64,000 bases of DNA from Collimonas sp. OK412 (GTDB lineage Bacteria; Pseudomonadota; Gammaproteobacteria; Burkholderiales; Burkholderiaceae_D). Of the stretch, positions 1 through 8,814 are shown piece after piece. How positions within the stretch are numbered: the stretch's first letter is position 1; the number at the start of each line of letters is the position of its first letter. Both the position numbers and the translations under genes were made by a program. The stretch covers positions 41,431-105,430 of the forward strand of contig NZ_FOLC01000019.1 of assembly GCF_900112135.1 (NCBI RefSeq), read 5' to 3'. The notes beneath the pieces are model-generated. The model made no database searches. It saw nothing but the letters and a program-made list of their open reading frames with translations, and had not been told where the DNA came from.

Positions 1-2
1 TG

Positions 3-1175
3 ATGCGGGACGGTCATCAGGTCACCGTGTACGATCCGGCCGGCGTCGCCGGCGGCGCTTCGTATGGGAACGCGGGCACCTTTGCCAACTATGCGTGCAT
101 CCCGGTAAATAATCCGTCGGTGTTCCGGGATCTTCCCCGTTTCTTGCTATCTTCGGACAGCCCGTTTCGCCTGCGCTGGGGTTACCTGCCGCAATTGGCG
201 CCGTGGCTGGCGCGGTTCCTGTGGAACTCGACGGAACGGCGCTATGCTGCTTCCGCCGGCGCGCTGTCGGTGCTGCTGAGCCGTGCGCATGACGGCTATC
301 GTGAAATGATCGAACAGGCAAACCTGGCGCAGTTCATCCGTCCCAGCGAGTGCCTGTATCTGTATTCGGGGGCGGCGGCCTTCCGTGCATCCGAGCCGGC
401 GTTAACCTTGCGGCGCTCGCTTGGCGTCGATTTCAGCATTGTCAGCCGCGAGCAGGTCCAGCGAATGGAACCGCAATTGAGTCCTCTTTTCGACCGCGGC
501 GTCCTGTTTTCCGGTTCCTGGTTTTTGTCTGACCCGGAGGCCTTTCTGAAAAAACTGGAAACCTGGTTAAGCCAATCAGGTTTGCGCATGGAGACCCATG
601 CCGTAAATACCATCAAGCCGCAACCGAATGGCGTGCTGCTGGAAACCGACGCAGGCAGCGCGGCCTATGACTACGTCGCGGTCTGCGCCGGCGCGCACTC
701 GCGCCCCTTCGCCATGCAGTGCGGCGACCGCATTCCTCTAGACACTGAACGCGGCTACCACATCACGTATCCCGGCACCGCCAATCTCATCTCGCGCCCG
801 GTCGGCTGGGCGGAGCGGGGGTTCTACATGACACCGATGGAAAAAGGCATCCGCGTGGCCGGCACGGTCGAACTGGCCGGCCTGAACCCGCGCAAACACC
901 AAGGGCTGCTGGAATTGCTGCGATTTTCATCGCAGCGCGCCTTGCCGGCGTTGACCGCACCCAGCGAATCCTGGCTGGGCTTCCGGCCGACATTGCCGGA
1001 CGGCCTTCCAGTGATGGGCCGATCGCGCGCATCGGCACGCGTGATTTATGCGTTCGGCCACCAGCATATCGGCCTGACCTTGGGCGGCCTGAGCGGCGCC
1101 GTGGTTGCAGACCTGGTCGCCGGCCGGACTTCGCCGTTCAGCCTGGCGCCGTATGCAGGGGATCGTTTTTACTGA
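3..1175 (+). CDS. FAD-dependent D-amino-acid dehydrogenase-like oxidoreductase (5' truncated)
   Basis: DAO/DadA-family flavoprotein expected to oxidise amino acids to 2-oxo acids and pass electrons to the respiratory chain. The visible 390 residues start just after the expected N-terminal GxGxxG dinucleotide loop; the early GGASYGNAG segment is the typical continuation of the FAD fold in DadA homologues, and PDGLPVMGRS near the C-terminus is the usual second FAD contact. The real start lies before the window, so the ATG at position 3 is internal. It is followed by a branched-chain-type amino-acid binding protein, which suggests a shared role in amino-acid use. The exact substrate cannot be read from the sequence. 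Confidence 0.85.
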   Translation: MRDGHQVTVYDPAGVAGGASYGNAGTFANYACIPVNNPSVFRDLPRFLLSSDSPFRLRWGYLPQLAPWLARFLWNSTERRYAASAGALSVLLSRAHDGYREMIEQANLAQFIRPSECLYLYSGAAAFRASEPALTLRRSLGVDFSIVSREQVQRMEPQLSPLFDRGVLFSGSWFLSDPEAFLKKLETWLSQSGLRMETHAVNTIKPQPNGVLLETDAGSAAYDYVAVCAGAHSRPFAMQCGDRIPLDTERGYHITYPGTANLISRPVGWAERGFYMTPMEKGIRVAGTVELAGLNPRKHQGLLELLRFSSQRALPALTAPSESWLGFRPTLPDGLPVMGRSRASARVIYAFGHQHIGLTLGGLSGAVVADLVAGRTSPFSLAPYAGDRFY

Positions 1176-1188
1176 AAGCAGGAAATGC

Positions 1189-1236
1189 AGGTCGGCAGGG
1201 CGGCAGGTCGGCAGGGCGGCAGGGCGGCAGGGCAGT
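1189..1236. repeat. Short 8-bp tandem repeat (ggcagggc-like)
   Basis: About six imperfect copies of a GGCAGGGC/GGCAGGTC unit lie between the oxidoreductase stop and the start of the binding-protein gene. It could vary in copy number by slippage. It ends about 80 bases before the ribosome binding site, so a transcriptional effect is possible but not shown. Confidence 0.7.
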
Positions 1237-1326
1237 AGGGGCGCAAAAAAATACAGATCCGGATTCGGGAAGTCGCGCGGCAGGAATGGGATTTGTGTTC
1301 TCTCAAACATCAACTTGGAGATGGTC

Positions 1327-2469
1327 ATGAACAAAATATCTTTTCAACTGGCCCTGGCAGGCTTTGGCGTGACAGCGGCGCTCATGCCGGCATGGTGTTT
1401 TGGCGCCGGGGAGCAAATCGTCAAAATCGGCCTGACCAGTCCCTTATCGGGAGCGCAAGCGGCGATCGGAAAGGACAACCAGAACGGCGCACAAATGGCG
1501 ATTGATCAGCTCAACCAGCAGGGACTGGTGATTGGCGGTTCGAAAATCAAGTTCCAGCTGCTCAACGAAGACGACCAGGCCGATCCGAAAATCGGCGTGC
1601 AGGTGGCGCAGAAACTGGTTGATGAAGGCGTCAAGGCAGTGATAGGGCCGTACAACTCAGGGGTCGCGATGCCTGCCTCCAAGGTATACAACGATGCGCA
1701 GATCGTGCTCGCGGTGATCGCTTCCAATCCGAAAATAACCACGCAAGGCTATCCCTACGTGTTCAGGGTTACGCCCAGCGACAATGCGCTGGGCGGCACG
1801 ATGGGCATCTACGCAGCAAAGGAAATAGCCCTGAAAAGAGTCGCGGTGATCGATGACCGCAGCGCCTACGGCGTCGGCGTCGCGGATGAATTCATCAAAA
1901 AAGCCAAGGCCAACGGCATTGAAATTATCGGACGCGACTACACCAACGACAAGGCCACCGATTTCAACGCCATCATTACTTCCATCAAGAGCAAGAAACC
2001 CGACGGCATTTTCTATGGCGGCATGTACAGCCAAGGTTCCGGGATGAAGCGCCAGATGAAGCAGCTGGGGATGAATGTTTACCTGATGGGCGGCGACGGC
2101 ATCTGCAACGCCGAGATGGGGAAACTCGGCGGCGACGCGGTTGATGAAAAAGTCTTGTGTACGGTCGGCGGCATCATCCTTGACCAGAATCCGCTCGGCA
2201 AAGACTTTTCTGCACGCTATGAGAAACGCTTCCAGCTGAAGCCGTTGATGTATTCAATATCCTTCTATGACGGGGTAATGGTGGTTGCCGAGGCAATGAA
2301 GAAAGCCGATTCGGTGGATCCGAAAAAATTTGCTCCGGCGATGGCGACCGTCAGTTATAAAGGCATTGCGGGTTCTTACGAATTCGACCAAAACAGGGAT
2401 CTGAAGAATTCCCCGGTGACTGTCTATCGTTTCACCAAAAGCGTGCCTGTGCCGGTGAAGACTTATTGA
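1327..2469 (+). CDS. Branched-chain amino acid ABC transporter substrate-binding protein (LivJ-like)
   Basis: Periplasmic type I solute-binding protein (Peripla_BP_6) of 380 residues that would deliver an amino acid to a Liv-type ABC importer. The N-terminus is a clear Sec signal peptide (MNKISFQLALAGFGVTAA, cleaved near CFGA-GEQ). Mature-protein hallmarks include IVKIGLTSPLSGAQAAIGKD, the IGPYNSGVAMPAS ligand loop and SISFYDGVMVVAEA. The start at 1327 is preferred over 1321 because TTGGAG at 1315-1320 sits six bases upstream of it. No permease or ATPase genes follow, so it must work with a transporter encoded elsewhere. It may share its substrate with the preceding oxidase. Confidence 0.9.
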   Translation: MNKISFQLALAGFGVTAALMPAWCFGAGEQIVKIGLTSPLSGAQAAIGKDNQNGAQMAIDQLNQQGLVIGGSKIKFQLLNEDDQADPKIGVQVAQKLVDEGVKAVIGPYNSGVAMPASKVYNDAQIVLAVIASNPKITTQGYPYVFRVTPSDNALGGTMGIYAAKEIALKRVAVIDDRSAYGVGVADEFIKKAKANGIEIIGRDYTNDKATDFNAIITSIKSKKPDGIFYGGMYSQGSGMKRQMKQLGMNVYLMGGDGICNAEMGKLGGDAVDEKVLCTVGGIILDQNPLGKDFSARYEKRFQLKPLMYSISFYDGVMVVAEAMKKADSVDPKKFAPAMATVSYKGIAGSYEFDQNRDLKNSPVTVYRFTKSVPVPVKTY

Positions 2470-2494
2470 TGCTTGCCAATCGGTCCTTGAAAAT

Positions 2495-2986
2495 TTACTG
2501 TACCGCCTGAGGCAGATGCCCGAGGGGCATGGTCATCTGCGCCTTGACCGTGGCAATGGCGAAATTGCTGCGAATGTCGCTGACACCCGGCAGCTTGAGC
2601 AACGTGCCTAACAAGAAATTCTCGTAGGCCCGCAAGTCCGGAACCACGACCTGCAACAGGAAGTCGGATTCGCCGGAAACCAGGTGGCAGGACACGACCT
2701 CCGTCAACAGAGCCACCGCGTTGCGAAAGGAGGTCGATGTCTCCTCATGGTGGCGCTCGACCTTCACCCCGACAAACACCGTCAGCCCCAAGCCAATGCC
2801 GGTCCGATCCAGATCCGCGTGGTAACCACGGATGACGCCGGCCTCTTCAAGCAGGCGCACCCGGCGCAGACACGGGGACGGCGACAAGCCCACTTCTTCC
2901 GCGAGTTGCACATTGGTCAGGCGGGCATCGCGCTGTAGCGCGGCCAGGATGCGCCGGTCAAGATTGTCCAACTTCATATTTGGCAT
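2495..2986 (-). CDS. Lrp/AsnC family transcriptional regulator
   Basis: A 163-residue feast/famine regulator. The N-terminal winged helix-turn-helix (LDNLDRRILAALQRDARLTN, then VGLSPSPCLRRVRLLEEAG) is followed by the RAM effector-binding domain with VSGESDFLLQVVVPDLRAYE. An in-frame ATG at 2977 (MKLDNLDRR) is an equally plausible start, since neither has a strong ribosome binding site. It is divergent from a LysE/RhtB exporter with about 136 bases between them, a common arrangement in which an Lrp-type sensor switches on amino-acid export. It is convergent with the binding-protein gene. Confidence 0.92.
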   Translation of the reverse strand: MPNMKLDNLDRRILAALQRDARLTNVQLAEEVGLSPSPCLRRVRLLEEAGVIRGYHADLDRTGIGLGLTVFVGVKVERHHEETSTSFRNAVALLTEVVSCHLVSGESDFLLQVVVPDLRAYENFLLGTLLKLPGVSDIRSNFAIATVKAQMTMPLGHLPQAVQ

Positions 2987-3122
2987 GAAATGAATTTTTA
3001 TATGATATGAATGGCATTCTGTGCCAATTATAGAACATTTGGCGATCCGATTCGCAACGTGAACCCTACGGTATGCAGTTATGCTATCAGGCTCGTAACT
3101 ATCTATTCAGAAGGCTTCAGGC

Positions 3123-3758
3123 ATGGCGAATCTTGGGATGTTTATTGGCGCACTGGTTGCGGTTTATCTGGTTCCCGGGCCTGACATGGTGCTGGTCCTG
3201 CAGACCTCCAGTGCGCAGGGACGCTGGCATGCGTTGGCGACTGCGGCAGGCCTGGGCTTGGCGCGGGCCGCTCACGTCACTTTGGCGGCCGTCGGCCTGG
3301 CGACGCTCTTGCGAACCGTGCCTTGGGCCTTCGAGGTGGTGAGAATGGTCGGCGTGGCGTATCTGGTCTGGCTCGGGATCAAACTGGTGCGAGCCTCGTC
3401 CCTTGTACCCGAAACCTCCGCGGCGACGTCCGCTGTCTCAGCGCAGGCCTACCGTACTGCTGCCTGGCGCGGCCTGTTGACCAACATTACCAATCCCAAG
3501 GCGTTACTGTTCTGTTCGGTGCTGTTGCCGCAGTTCGTGCATGCAGACGCCGGCAACGTCGCTGGCCAGTTCTTGCTGTTGGGCGTGTTACTCGTGGCAA
3601 TCGGCTTGCTGTTCGACGTTCTGTACGCGATGGCAGGTGCGGCCCTCGGCTATTGGATAGAAAGGCGTCCTGTAGTCCAAACCGTACAGCGCTGGACATT
3701 CGCTGTACTGCTGATCGGCTTTGGCGCCCGGCTGGCCGTTGCGGGCCAGCCGGGGTGA
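3123..3758 (+). CDS. LysE/RhtB family amino acid exporter
   Basis: Inner-membrane translocator of 211 residues with about six hydrophobic segments. The family signature appears at the N-terminus as VAVYLVPGPDMVLVLQTSSA, followed by GLGLARAAHVTLAAVGLATLL and the conserved NPKALLFCSVLLPQF motif. The family exports amino acids or homoserine-lactone-like compounds; the substrate is not deducible here. The divergent Lrp gene probably controls it. A GGGCC/GGCCC hairpin overlaps the stop codon but lacks a clear T tract. Confidence 0.92.
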   Translation: MANLGMFIGALVAVYLVPGPDMVLVLQTSSAQGRWHALATAAGLGLARAAHVTLAAVGLATLLRTVPWAFEVVRMVGVAYLVWLGIKLVRASSLVPETSAATSAVSAQAYRTAAWRGLLTNITNPKALLFCSVLLPQFVHADAGNVAGQFLLLGVLLVAIGLLFDVLYAMAGAALGYWIERRPVVQTVQRWTFAVLLIGFGARLAVAGQPG

Positions 3759-3824
3759 GGCCCGTTATTTGTGCAAGCGCTCTGATGTAATAATGTTGGC
3801 GCAAAAATCCATCTAACTCATTGG

Positions 3825-5327
3825 TTATTGCAGCCGCCATTGTTGGCAAGCATTATTGAGCCAATCCCATTGCTGGATATTGGTCGTGTCGGCCGTGCCA
3901 CAGTTGGAAACATCCAACACCTTTCCGCTATTGCGCGAGGTCAAGCGGAACCAGGGAGCGGTGGTCGTTGTTACCTGCCATTGCTGACTGGCGCTACTGC
4001 TGCAGGTATTTTGGATCACGTTGCCGCCATTGGCTGTGGAAGATCCGCTGACATCCAGGCACATGCCGCTGTGCTCGCTATAAATACTGGAGTATCCGTT
4101 GCCCAAGTCCACCATTTGCCAATTCTGCCAAGCAAACCCATTGCACGTGTAGAGGTCGACATTGCTACCCGCACTGGTATTGGGTTGCTGAACGTCCACG
4201 CACTTGCTGCTGTTTTGGTTGACGAGTTTTTTATAAGAACTCAGGGCATTTCCGCTGTAACCCGCTGCAACGATATTGACCTGCACGGCGTTTTCGGTTG
4301 CATCAGAAGGCTTGCCTGTTGTCATTGCGCCTTCATAGAAATTACCGATTGCCACCTTGCTGTTGTCGCCGCCAATACCCAAAATAATGGCACCTTCTTT
4401 GTGGAAAGGCACATATCCTGACGTAGTAGGCAGCGGCCCCGCATAATCGGTTTTTAACGCGCCAGTTTGGGCATCGCCATCCCTGATGGAATATGTCGTG
4501 GCGTCTTGTTTAATCATGGCCGTGACAAAAGTGGTATTGCGGCCAGTATTATTCGTATTGCTTCCGTTGCCGCCCAGGAATAGACCATTCTCAAGGTCTG
4601 CCATGACCCAGGGGCCAGATCCGGTACATGCGAACCAGCACAGAGTGCCAAAGTAGACCGCATTCATGTGTCCATTGCCAGTATCAAGGTTATTTGTCTC
4701 GGCATTGCCATAATCAAAGCAGCAACCATTATTCACATGGGTAGCGCTGGTAACCATGTATACGCCTTCTGATGCGCTGCCGGTTGCAATGCCTGTGGTG
4801 TTGTTACGCCGATACCCGACGCCCGCGGAGATATAGACCGCATACGCGGACTTTCCGCCAATCGTCACCTTCAATGCGGTGGCACTGCCTGTGATGTCTG
4901 CGCTACCGTTCCCCCCGGCCGGCGCAACAGTCAAGTGATTTCCATTTGCGGTCTGGTCATAGATCGTTTCAATGGTACATACAGAGCCTGCACAGAAAGT
5001 ATCTTGTGCAGCAGCATTGGCAATACCACCGGCTGTTAAAGTGCCAATATCCATGGTGGCGCCATTAGATGCGCGCTTGACCTGATACAGCTTTCCGTTA
5101 TACGCCCCAAACAAGGCTCGCACTGTGCTGTGGGCTGCAGAGCACGGCGTACCTCCCGCAGCGTAAATATCACAAGTACTTGTGGCGGCCGAAGCCTTTG
5201 GCAACAAACCCACGCTGAAAAATACGATAAGCGCCAAAAGCACTAAAAAGCGATTTATTGTACTTACGGCATGCCAACTCAACGGGCGGTGCCCATTCAA
5301 CCCCAACTGCACGCAATGATTTTTCAT
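3825..5327 (-). CDS. Secreted GH54-type alpha-L-arabinofuranosidase B with C-terminal ricin-type lectin domain
   Basis: Secreted 500-residue enzyme expected to release arabinose from plant or fungal polysaccharides. Residues 1-47 form a signal peptide with a long n-region and a cut near KASA-ATS. Residues about 48-345 are the AbfB catalytic fold, opening with CDIYAAGGTPCSAAHSTVRA. The likely nucleophile is Glu246 (DLENGLFLGG) and the acid/base Asp321 (GIGGDNS); their 75-residue spacing fits GH54. Residues 365-500 are a beta-trefoil with QNW, QQW and QQW motifs, replacing the GH54 family's usual CBM42. The ATG at 5327 has GGAG seven bases upstream. GH54 is best known from fungi, so gene transfer is plausible. 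Confidence 0.9.
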   Translation of the reverse strand: MKNHCVQLGLNGHRPLSWHAVSTINRFLVLLALIVFFSVGLLPKASAATSTCDIYAAGGTPCSAAHSTVRALFGAYNGKLYQVKRASNGATMDIGTLTAGGIANAAAQDTFCAGSVCTIETIYDQTANGNHLTVAPAGGNGSADITGSATALKVTIGGKSAYAVYISAGVGYRRNNTTGIATGSASEGVYMVTSATHVNNGCCFDYGNAETNNLDTGNGHMNAVYFGTLCWFACTGSGPWVMADLENGLFLGGNGSNTNNTGRNTTFVTAMIKQDATTYSIRDGDAQTGALKTDYAGPLPTTSGYVPFHKEGAIILGIGGDNSKVAIGNFYEGAMTTGKPSDATENAVQVNIVAAGYSGNALSSYKKLVNQNSSKCVDVQQPNTSAGSNVDLYTCNGFAWQNWQMVDLGNGYSSIYSEHSGMCLDVSGSSTANGGNVIQNTCSSSASQQWQVTTTTAPWFRLTSRNSGKVLDVSNCGTADTTNIQQWDWLNNACQQWRLQ

Positions 5328-5547
5328 TTAGTCTCCATAGTTATTTATTTTGATACCATGTCTCTCGACACTCCATTCCACCTGCCATTACTTCTCAACC
5401 CGTAAAATCCATTGCGGCAAAAACGTATTGTGTTAAGTGCCTGATAATGTGAACCTCAATGAAGTGAGCCGATGCCGGCAAATCCGCCACACCCCGGCTT
5501 GAGCGGACCGCGTCAGCTTGGTCTCCGGTGAGCGAAATCCCCTTGGG

Positions 5548-6183
5548 TCATACACCATCGGCGGAAGCCGGGGAGGGCCGAGAAATCTGTTTCCCCGCTT
5601 CTATTCCGCCACTGATCGACCTGCGCGAGATCCGGGCTTCTGCGTGGTCAAGCGCATCTAAATATTCACCGGTAGCGGTTTTTTTCCGGCTCTGCACCAG
5701 ATTCGACAAATCGGTGCTTGCCTGGCTGTCGCCATGCTCTGCTAGCGTTTCGAGCTGCCTGACCAGATTTGCCGCGTCGGCGTTGATCTTGGTGCATTCA
5801 GACGATGCCGCATTCGGTTGCTGGGTTCCCTGGCATGGCCATACCAGATCTAGCTTGGCGCGCAAGATCTTCGCGTCTCCATCCGCGGTAGCGACCAACG
5901 GTTCCGGATCATTCAAACAGTTCGAAGCGCCTCGCCCGTATGGGTTGCTCAGCACCATGTCGGCGCAACGCAGGTTGCCTTGTGCCGCAGCATCTGACGA
6001 ATCCGCCAATGCCTGGAACTTGGCATCGGGCGGCGGCAATGGCATGGTGCCGCCCGACTGCCGGGCGCTTATCAGCGTGAGCACGGCGCTGTGTGGTTGA
6101 TCAGCGCCTATCAGCAGGTAACAGCACAGGCACGCCGCGGCAATCATGCAGCATCCCGGGAATACTTTTTGAGCAACAGACAT
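5548..6183 (-). CDS. Hypothetical exported protein with N-terminal hydrophobic segment
   Basis: A 211-residue protein of unknown function. The start at 6183 (MSVAQKVFPG) has an AAGGA-containing purine-rich ribosome binding site; an upstream in-frame codon at 6234 lacks one. A single hydrophobic stretch (CCMIAAACLCCYLLIG) near residues 11-26 could be a membrane anchor or signal peptide. The rest is hydrophilic, alanine-rich and probably helical, with a segment of regularly spaced leucines (ADAANLVRQLETLAEHGD). Three cysteines in the central part could form disulphides if it is periplasmic. No family was recognised. Confidence 0.6.
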   Translation of the reverse strand: MSVAQKVFPGCCMIAAACLCCYLLIGADQPHSAVLTLISARQSGGTMPLPPPDAKFQALADSSDAAAQGNLRCADMVLSNPYGRGASNCLNDPEPLVATADGDAKILRAKLDLVWPCQGTQQPNAASSECTKINADAANLVRQLETLAEHGDSQASTDLSNLVQSRKKTATGEYLDALDHAEARISRRSISGGIEAGKQISRPSPASADGV

Positions 6184-6684
6184 TTCTTCTTTTCCTTCTT
6201 TGCTGAGCTTCCAGTGACCACCTACGCCGAACAATTAGCGCTGGAGAGGGCATTCAGTTCGGGCGCCAGGTTCAACTTCCACACAAGCCCGACTATCGCC
6301 GTCGCTCAAATTGATTGCTCCTGGCCAATATTAGCAATCATCATTTCAGGAAGCCAATCACATGTTGCATCGGATTGATATCAATTTTCTTATTGGTGGT
6401 GTCTTCTGTGATCCTTGGTTCGTCCGGGGTGGGGCTACCAGGCGATGCCCGCAGGATCAGTCACTGCACGGGGCGAGGGGCGATGGAGCGGTTCAGCGTT
6501 GAAATACTGAACCCTTAGGAGCTTGAACCGGGCGTCTTGACCTCGGGCGGAATGGAACCCAGTGACCCACGCGGCATGTTCCTGCCGACCTTCAGATATC
6601 TTGCGGTTGAACTCGGGAACATGTTTGCGGATGGCCGGAGGTACAGCGTTTCAACATATGGCATTATCGGGAAGTGGCCAGGCT
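6184..6684. other. Non-coding or decayed stretch upstream of the mqo 3' end
   Basis: About 500 bases without a convincing gene. A 44-codon reading frame (6552-6686, plus strand, MEPSDPRGMFLPTFRYLAV...) has coding-like composition but no strong ribosome binding site and no recognised family. It may be debris of a larger gene and runs into the remnant described next. Confidence 0.4.
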
Positions 6685-6765
6685 AAAAAAAACTCCTGCT
6701 CATGGCAGGAGTCGAGAAGCGCGAGGTGCTGGATTTGCTTGCTTGCTGCAGGTTGGATAGGGAGT
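6640..6765 (+). pseudogene. Decayed paralogue fragment of the small gene at 13598-13876
   Basis: Reading 6688 onward gives KKLLLMAGVEKREVLDLLACCR, which aligns with HKKRLLIAGVDKREILDLLACCR of the gene at 13598. The DNA differences fall mostly at third codon positions. Upstream, a different frame (YREVARLKK) resembles the paralogue's YRKVAVHKK, and the two frames meet at a run of eight A residues (6685-6692), consistent with a frameshift. No start or full length is left. Confidence 0.55.
6685..6711 (-). terminator. Rho-independent terminator downstream of mqo (minus strand)
   Basis: On the minus strand a perfect 7-bp stem (CTCCTGC/GCAGGAG) with a five-base loop is followed by eight T residues. 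It lies about 90 bases past the mqo stop codon and so should end that transcript. The same structure, with a compensatory base-pair change, is inside the paralogous gene at 13757-13781. Confidence 0.75.
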
Positions 6766-6798
6766 AAGTGGATGTCGCTTACACTGAGCTTCGCAGCA

Positions 6799-8517
6799 CT
6801 ATAGCGCGATATCTGGCACTTTTTTCACTTGTCCAGGGTGCTCGATGGGAGCGGCCCCTTGAACGAAGCCCTCCAAACTTGGCGATGCGATAGTCAATTG
6901 CAAAGTTTCAGCGGTGCTTGCCCATGTCGTCGCAAGCAACTGCGGGTTCTCATTGAGCTTTTGTCCATAAGTGGGAACGATCTCGCGAATTTTTTTCTGC
7001 CAGGCAGGTGTCTTCATCCGATCGGGGAAAACTTTCTCCAGCAGTGACAGCATGATCGCTGGCGAGGTAGAGCCACCAGGTGACGCGCCCAGCAATGCAG
7101 ACACGGAGCGATCTTCGGAAACCACGACTTCGGTACCCAGCTTCAATACGCCGCCCTTGTCGGGGATGTTCTTGATGATCTGCACACGCTGACCGGCTTG
7201 CCACAAACGCCAGTCTTCGTCCTTTGCCTCAGGCATGTAGCGGCGCAGCGCCGCCATCTTGTCTTCCCTGGACAGCTCCAATTGCTGCGCGAGATATTTG
7301 ACGAGTGCAAACTCATGGGCGCCGACTTGAAGTTGCGGAATGATATTGGAGGGCGTGGTTGCCTTCGCGATATCGAAATACGATCCGTTCTTGAGGAATT
7401 TGGTGGACCAGGTGGCGAACGGCCCGAACAGCAGCACGGTTTTACCATCCAGCACTCGGGTATCCAGATGCGGCACCGACATCGGTGGCGAACCCGTATC
7501 CGCCAGGCCGTAGACCTTGGCCAGATGGCGCGAGGTAATGGCGGGATTATCCGTGACCAGGAATTCGCCGCCTACCGGGAAACCGCCATACTGCTTCGCT
7601 TCAGGAATGCCCGACAACTGCAGCAGCGGCAATGCGGCGCCACCGGCGCCGATGAAGATGTGGCGTGCATCAACGGTCTGAATCTTGGAACTATTCTTGA
7701 TGTCGAAAGCCGATACACGCCAGGAGCCATCCTCATTGCGGGTGATCGAGCGTACCTCATATCCGGTGGTGATCTTGCTGCCCGCATTGCTGCTGAGATG
7801 CTTGTAGAACTGGCGGGTAATCGAGCCTAGGTTGACATCGGTGCCGAGCGGCGAACGGGTGGCGGTGACCATCTCGTCCGGCTTGCGGCCTTCCACCATG
7901 ATCGGAATCCATTCAGCAATCTTGGTCGGATCCGTCGTCATTTCCATGCCAGCGAACAGCGGCGATGCCTTCAAGGCCGCGACGCGTTTGCGAATGAATT
8001 CACGGTTCTCCGGACCAAAGACCAAATTCATGTGCGGTGTCGAATTGATGAATTCGCGCGGATTGCCCAGAACGCCCTTGCGCACCTGATGCGACCAGAA
8101 TTGGCGCGAGATCTGGAAGTTCTCGTTGATGCCGATCGCCTGGGTAATATGCACTTCACCCTTGTCGTCCATCGGGGTGTAGTTCAGTTCGCAGAGCGCC
8201 GAGTGGCCGGTGCCCGCGTTGTTCCAGCCATTCGAACTTTCTTCCGCCACTTTGTCCAGGCGCTCGAACACTTCATAGGTCCAGCCAGGCTCCAGCTCGG
8301 ACAGATAGACACCGAGCGTCGCACTCATGATGCCGCCGCCGATCAGCAGCACGTCCACCGTGCGATCCGCCTTGGCGGCACGGAATTGGCCACCGAACAG
8401 GACCGAGTAGCCGCCCCATACGGCTGCGGCGCCAACGGCAGCGCCAATAAATTTACGTCGGGAGAAGCGCTTGCCTTTGGCGTTTACTACCGTATTCTTG
8501 TTATTTGTTTGACTCAT
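6799..8517 (-). CDS. mqo: Malate:quinone oxidoreductase (Tat-exported type)
   Basis: FAD enzyme of 572 residues that oxidises malate to oxaloacetate and reduces the quinone pool, replacing or supplementing NAD malate dehydrogenase. Family hallmarks are VDVLLIGGGIMSATLGVYL (FAD loop), SSNGWNNAGTGHSALCELNY, and LLGASPGGSTSPAIMLSLLE near the C-terminus. The N-terminus carries a twin-arginine signal (KRFSRRKFIGAAVGAAA), so the protein is probably exported folded, as in some Burkholderiales homologues. The start at 8517 (MSQTNNKN) places the RR motif near the N-terminus; the upstream ATG at 8598 would bury it behind about 27 extra residues. It has its own terminator at 6685-6711. Confidence 0.93.
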   Translation of the reverse strand: MSQTNNKNTVVNAKGKRFSRRKFIGAAVGAAAVWGGYSVLFGGQFRAAKADRTVDVLLIGGGIMSATLGVYLSELEPGWTYEVFERLDKVAEESSNGWNNAGTGHSALCELNYTPMDDKGEVHITQAIGINENFQISRQFWSHQVRKGVLGNPREFINSTPHMNLVFGPENREFIRKRVAALKASPLFAGMEMTTDPTKIAEWIPIMVEGRKPDEMVTATRSPLGTDVNLGSITRQFYKHLSSNAGSKITTGYEVRSITRNEDGSWRVSAFDIKNSSKIQTVDARHIFIGAGGAALPLLQLSGIPEAKQYGGFPVGGEFLVTDNPAITSRHLAKVYGLADTGSPPMSVPHLDTRVLDGKTVLLFGPFATWSTKFLKNGSYFDIAKATTPSNIIPQLQVGAHEFALVKYLAQQLELSREDKMAALRRYMPEAKDEDWRLWQAGQRVQIIKNIPDKGGVLKLGTEVVVSEDRSVSALLGASPGGSTSPAIMLSLLEKVFPDRMKTPAWQKKIREIVPTYGQKLNENPQLLATTWASTAETLQLTIASPSLEGFVQGAAPIEHPGQVKKVPDIAL

Positions 8518-8814
8518 GGAAATTTTTCGTCGTAAGTAATATTGAAAGCGATAGGCACCCTCAATCAAAAACGGTGCCGGATACCGAAAAAACCTCATTC
8601 AATCGAGGAACAGGTGCGCAATTATGCTTGATTTGCAAGCTCATCACAAAACAAACAATTCCAATCACATTGATCGGATGTGAACTTAACGTAGCTTTCT
8701 TCCAGTCTGTTTACTTTCGCGCGTGATCTCACGATAAATAAACACTGAGGCGGCAAACCAAAGTGCGACCGCATTGAGAGAACTCCCGGATGAAGCACAG
8801 TGTTTCCTGGACAG

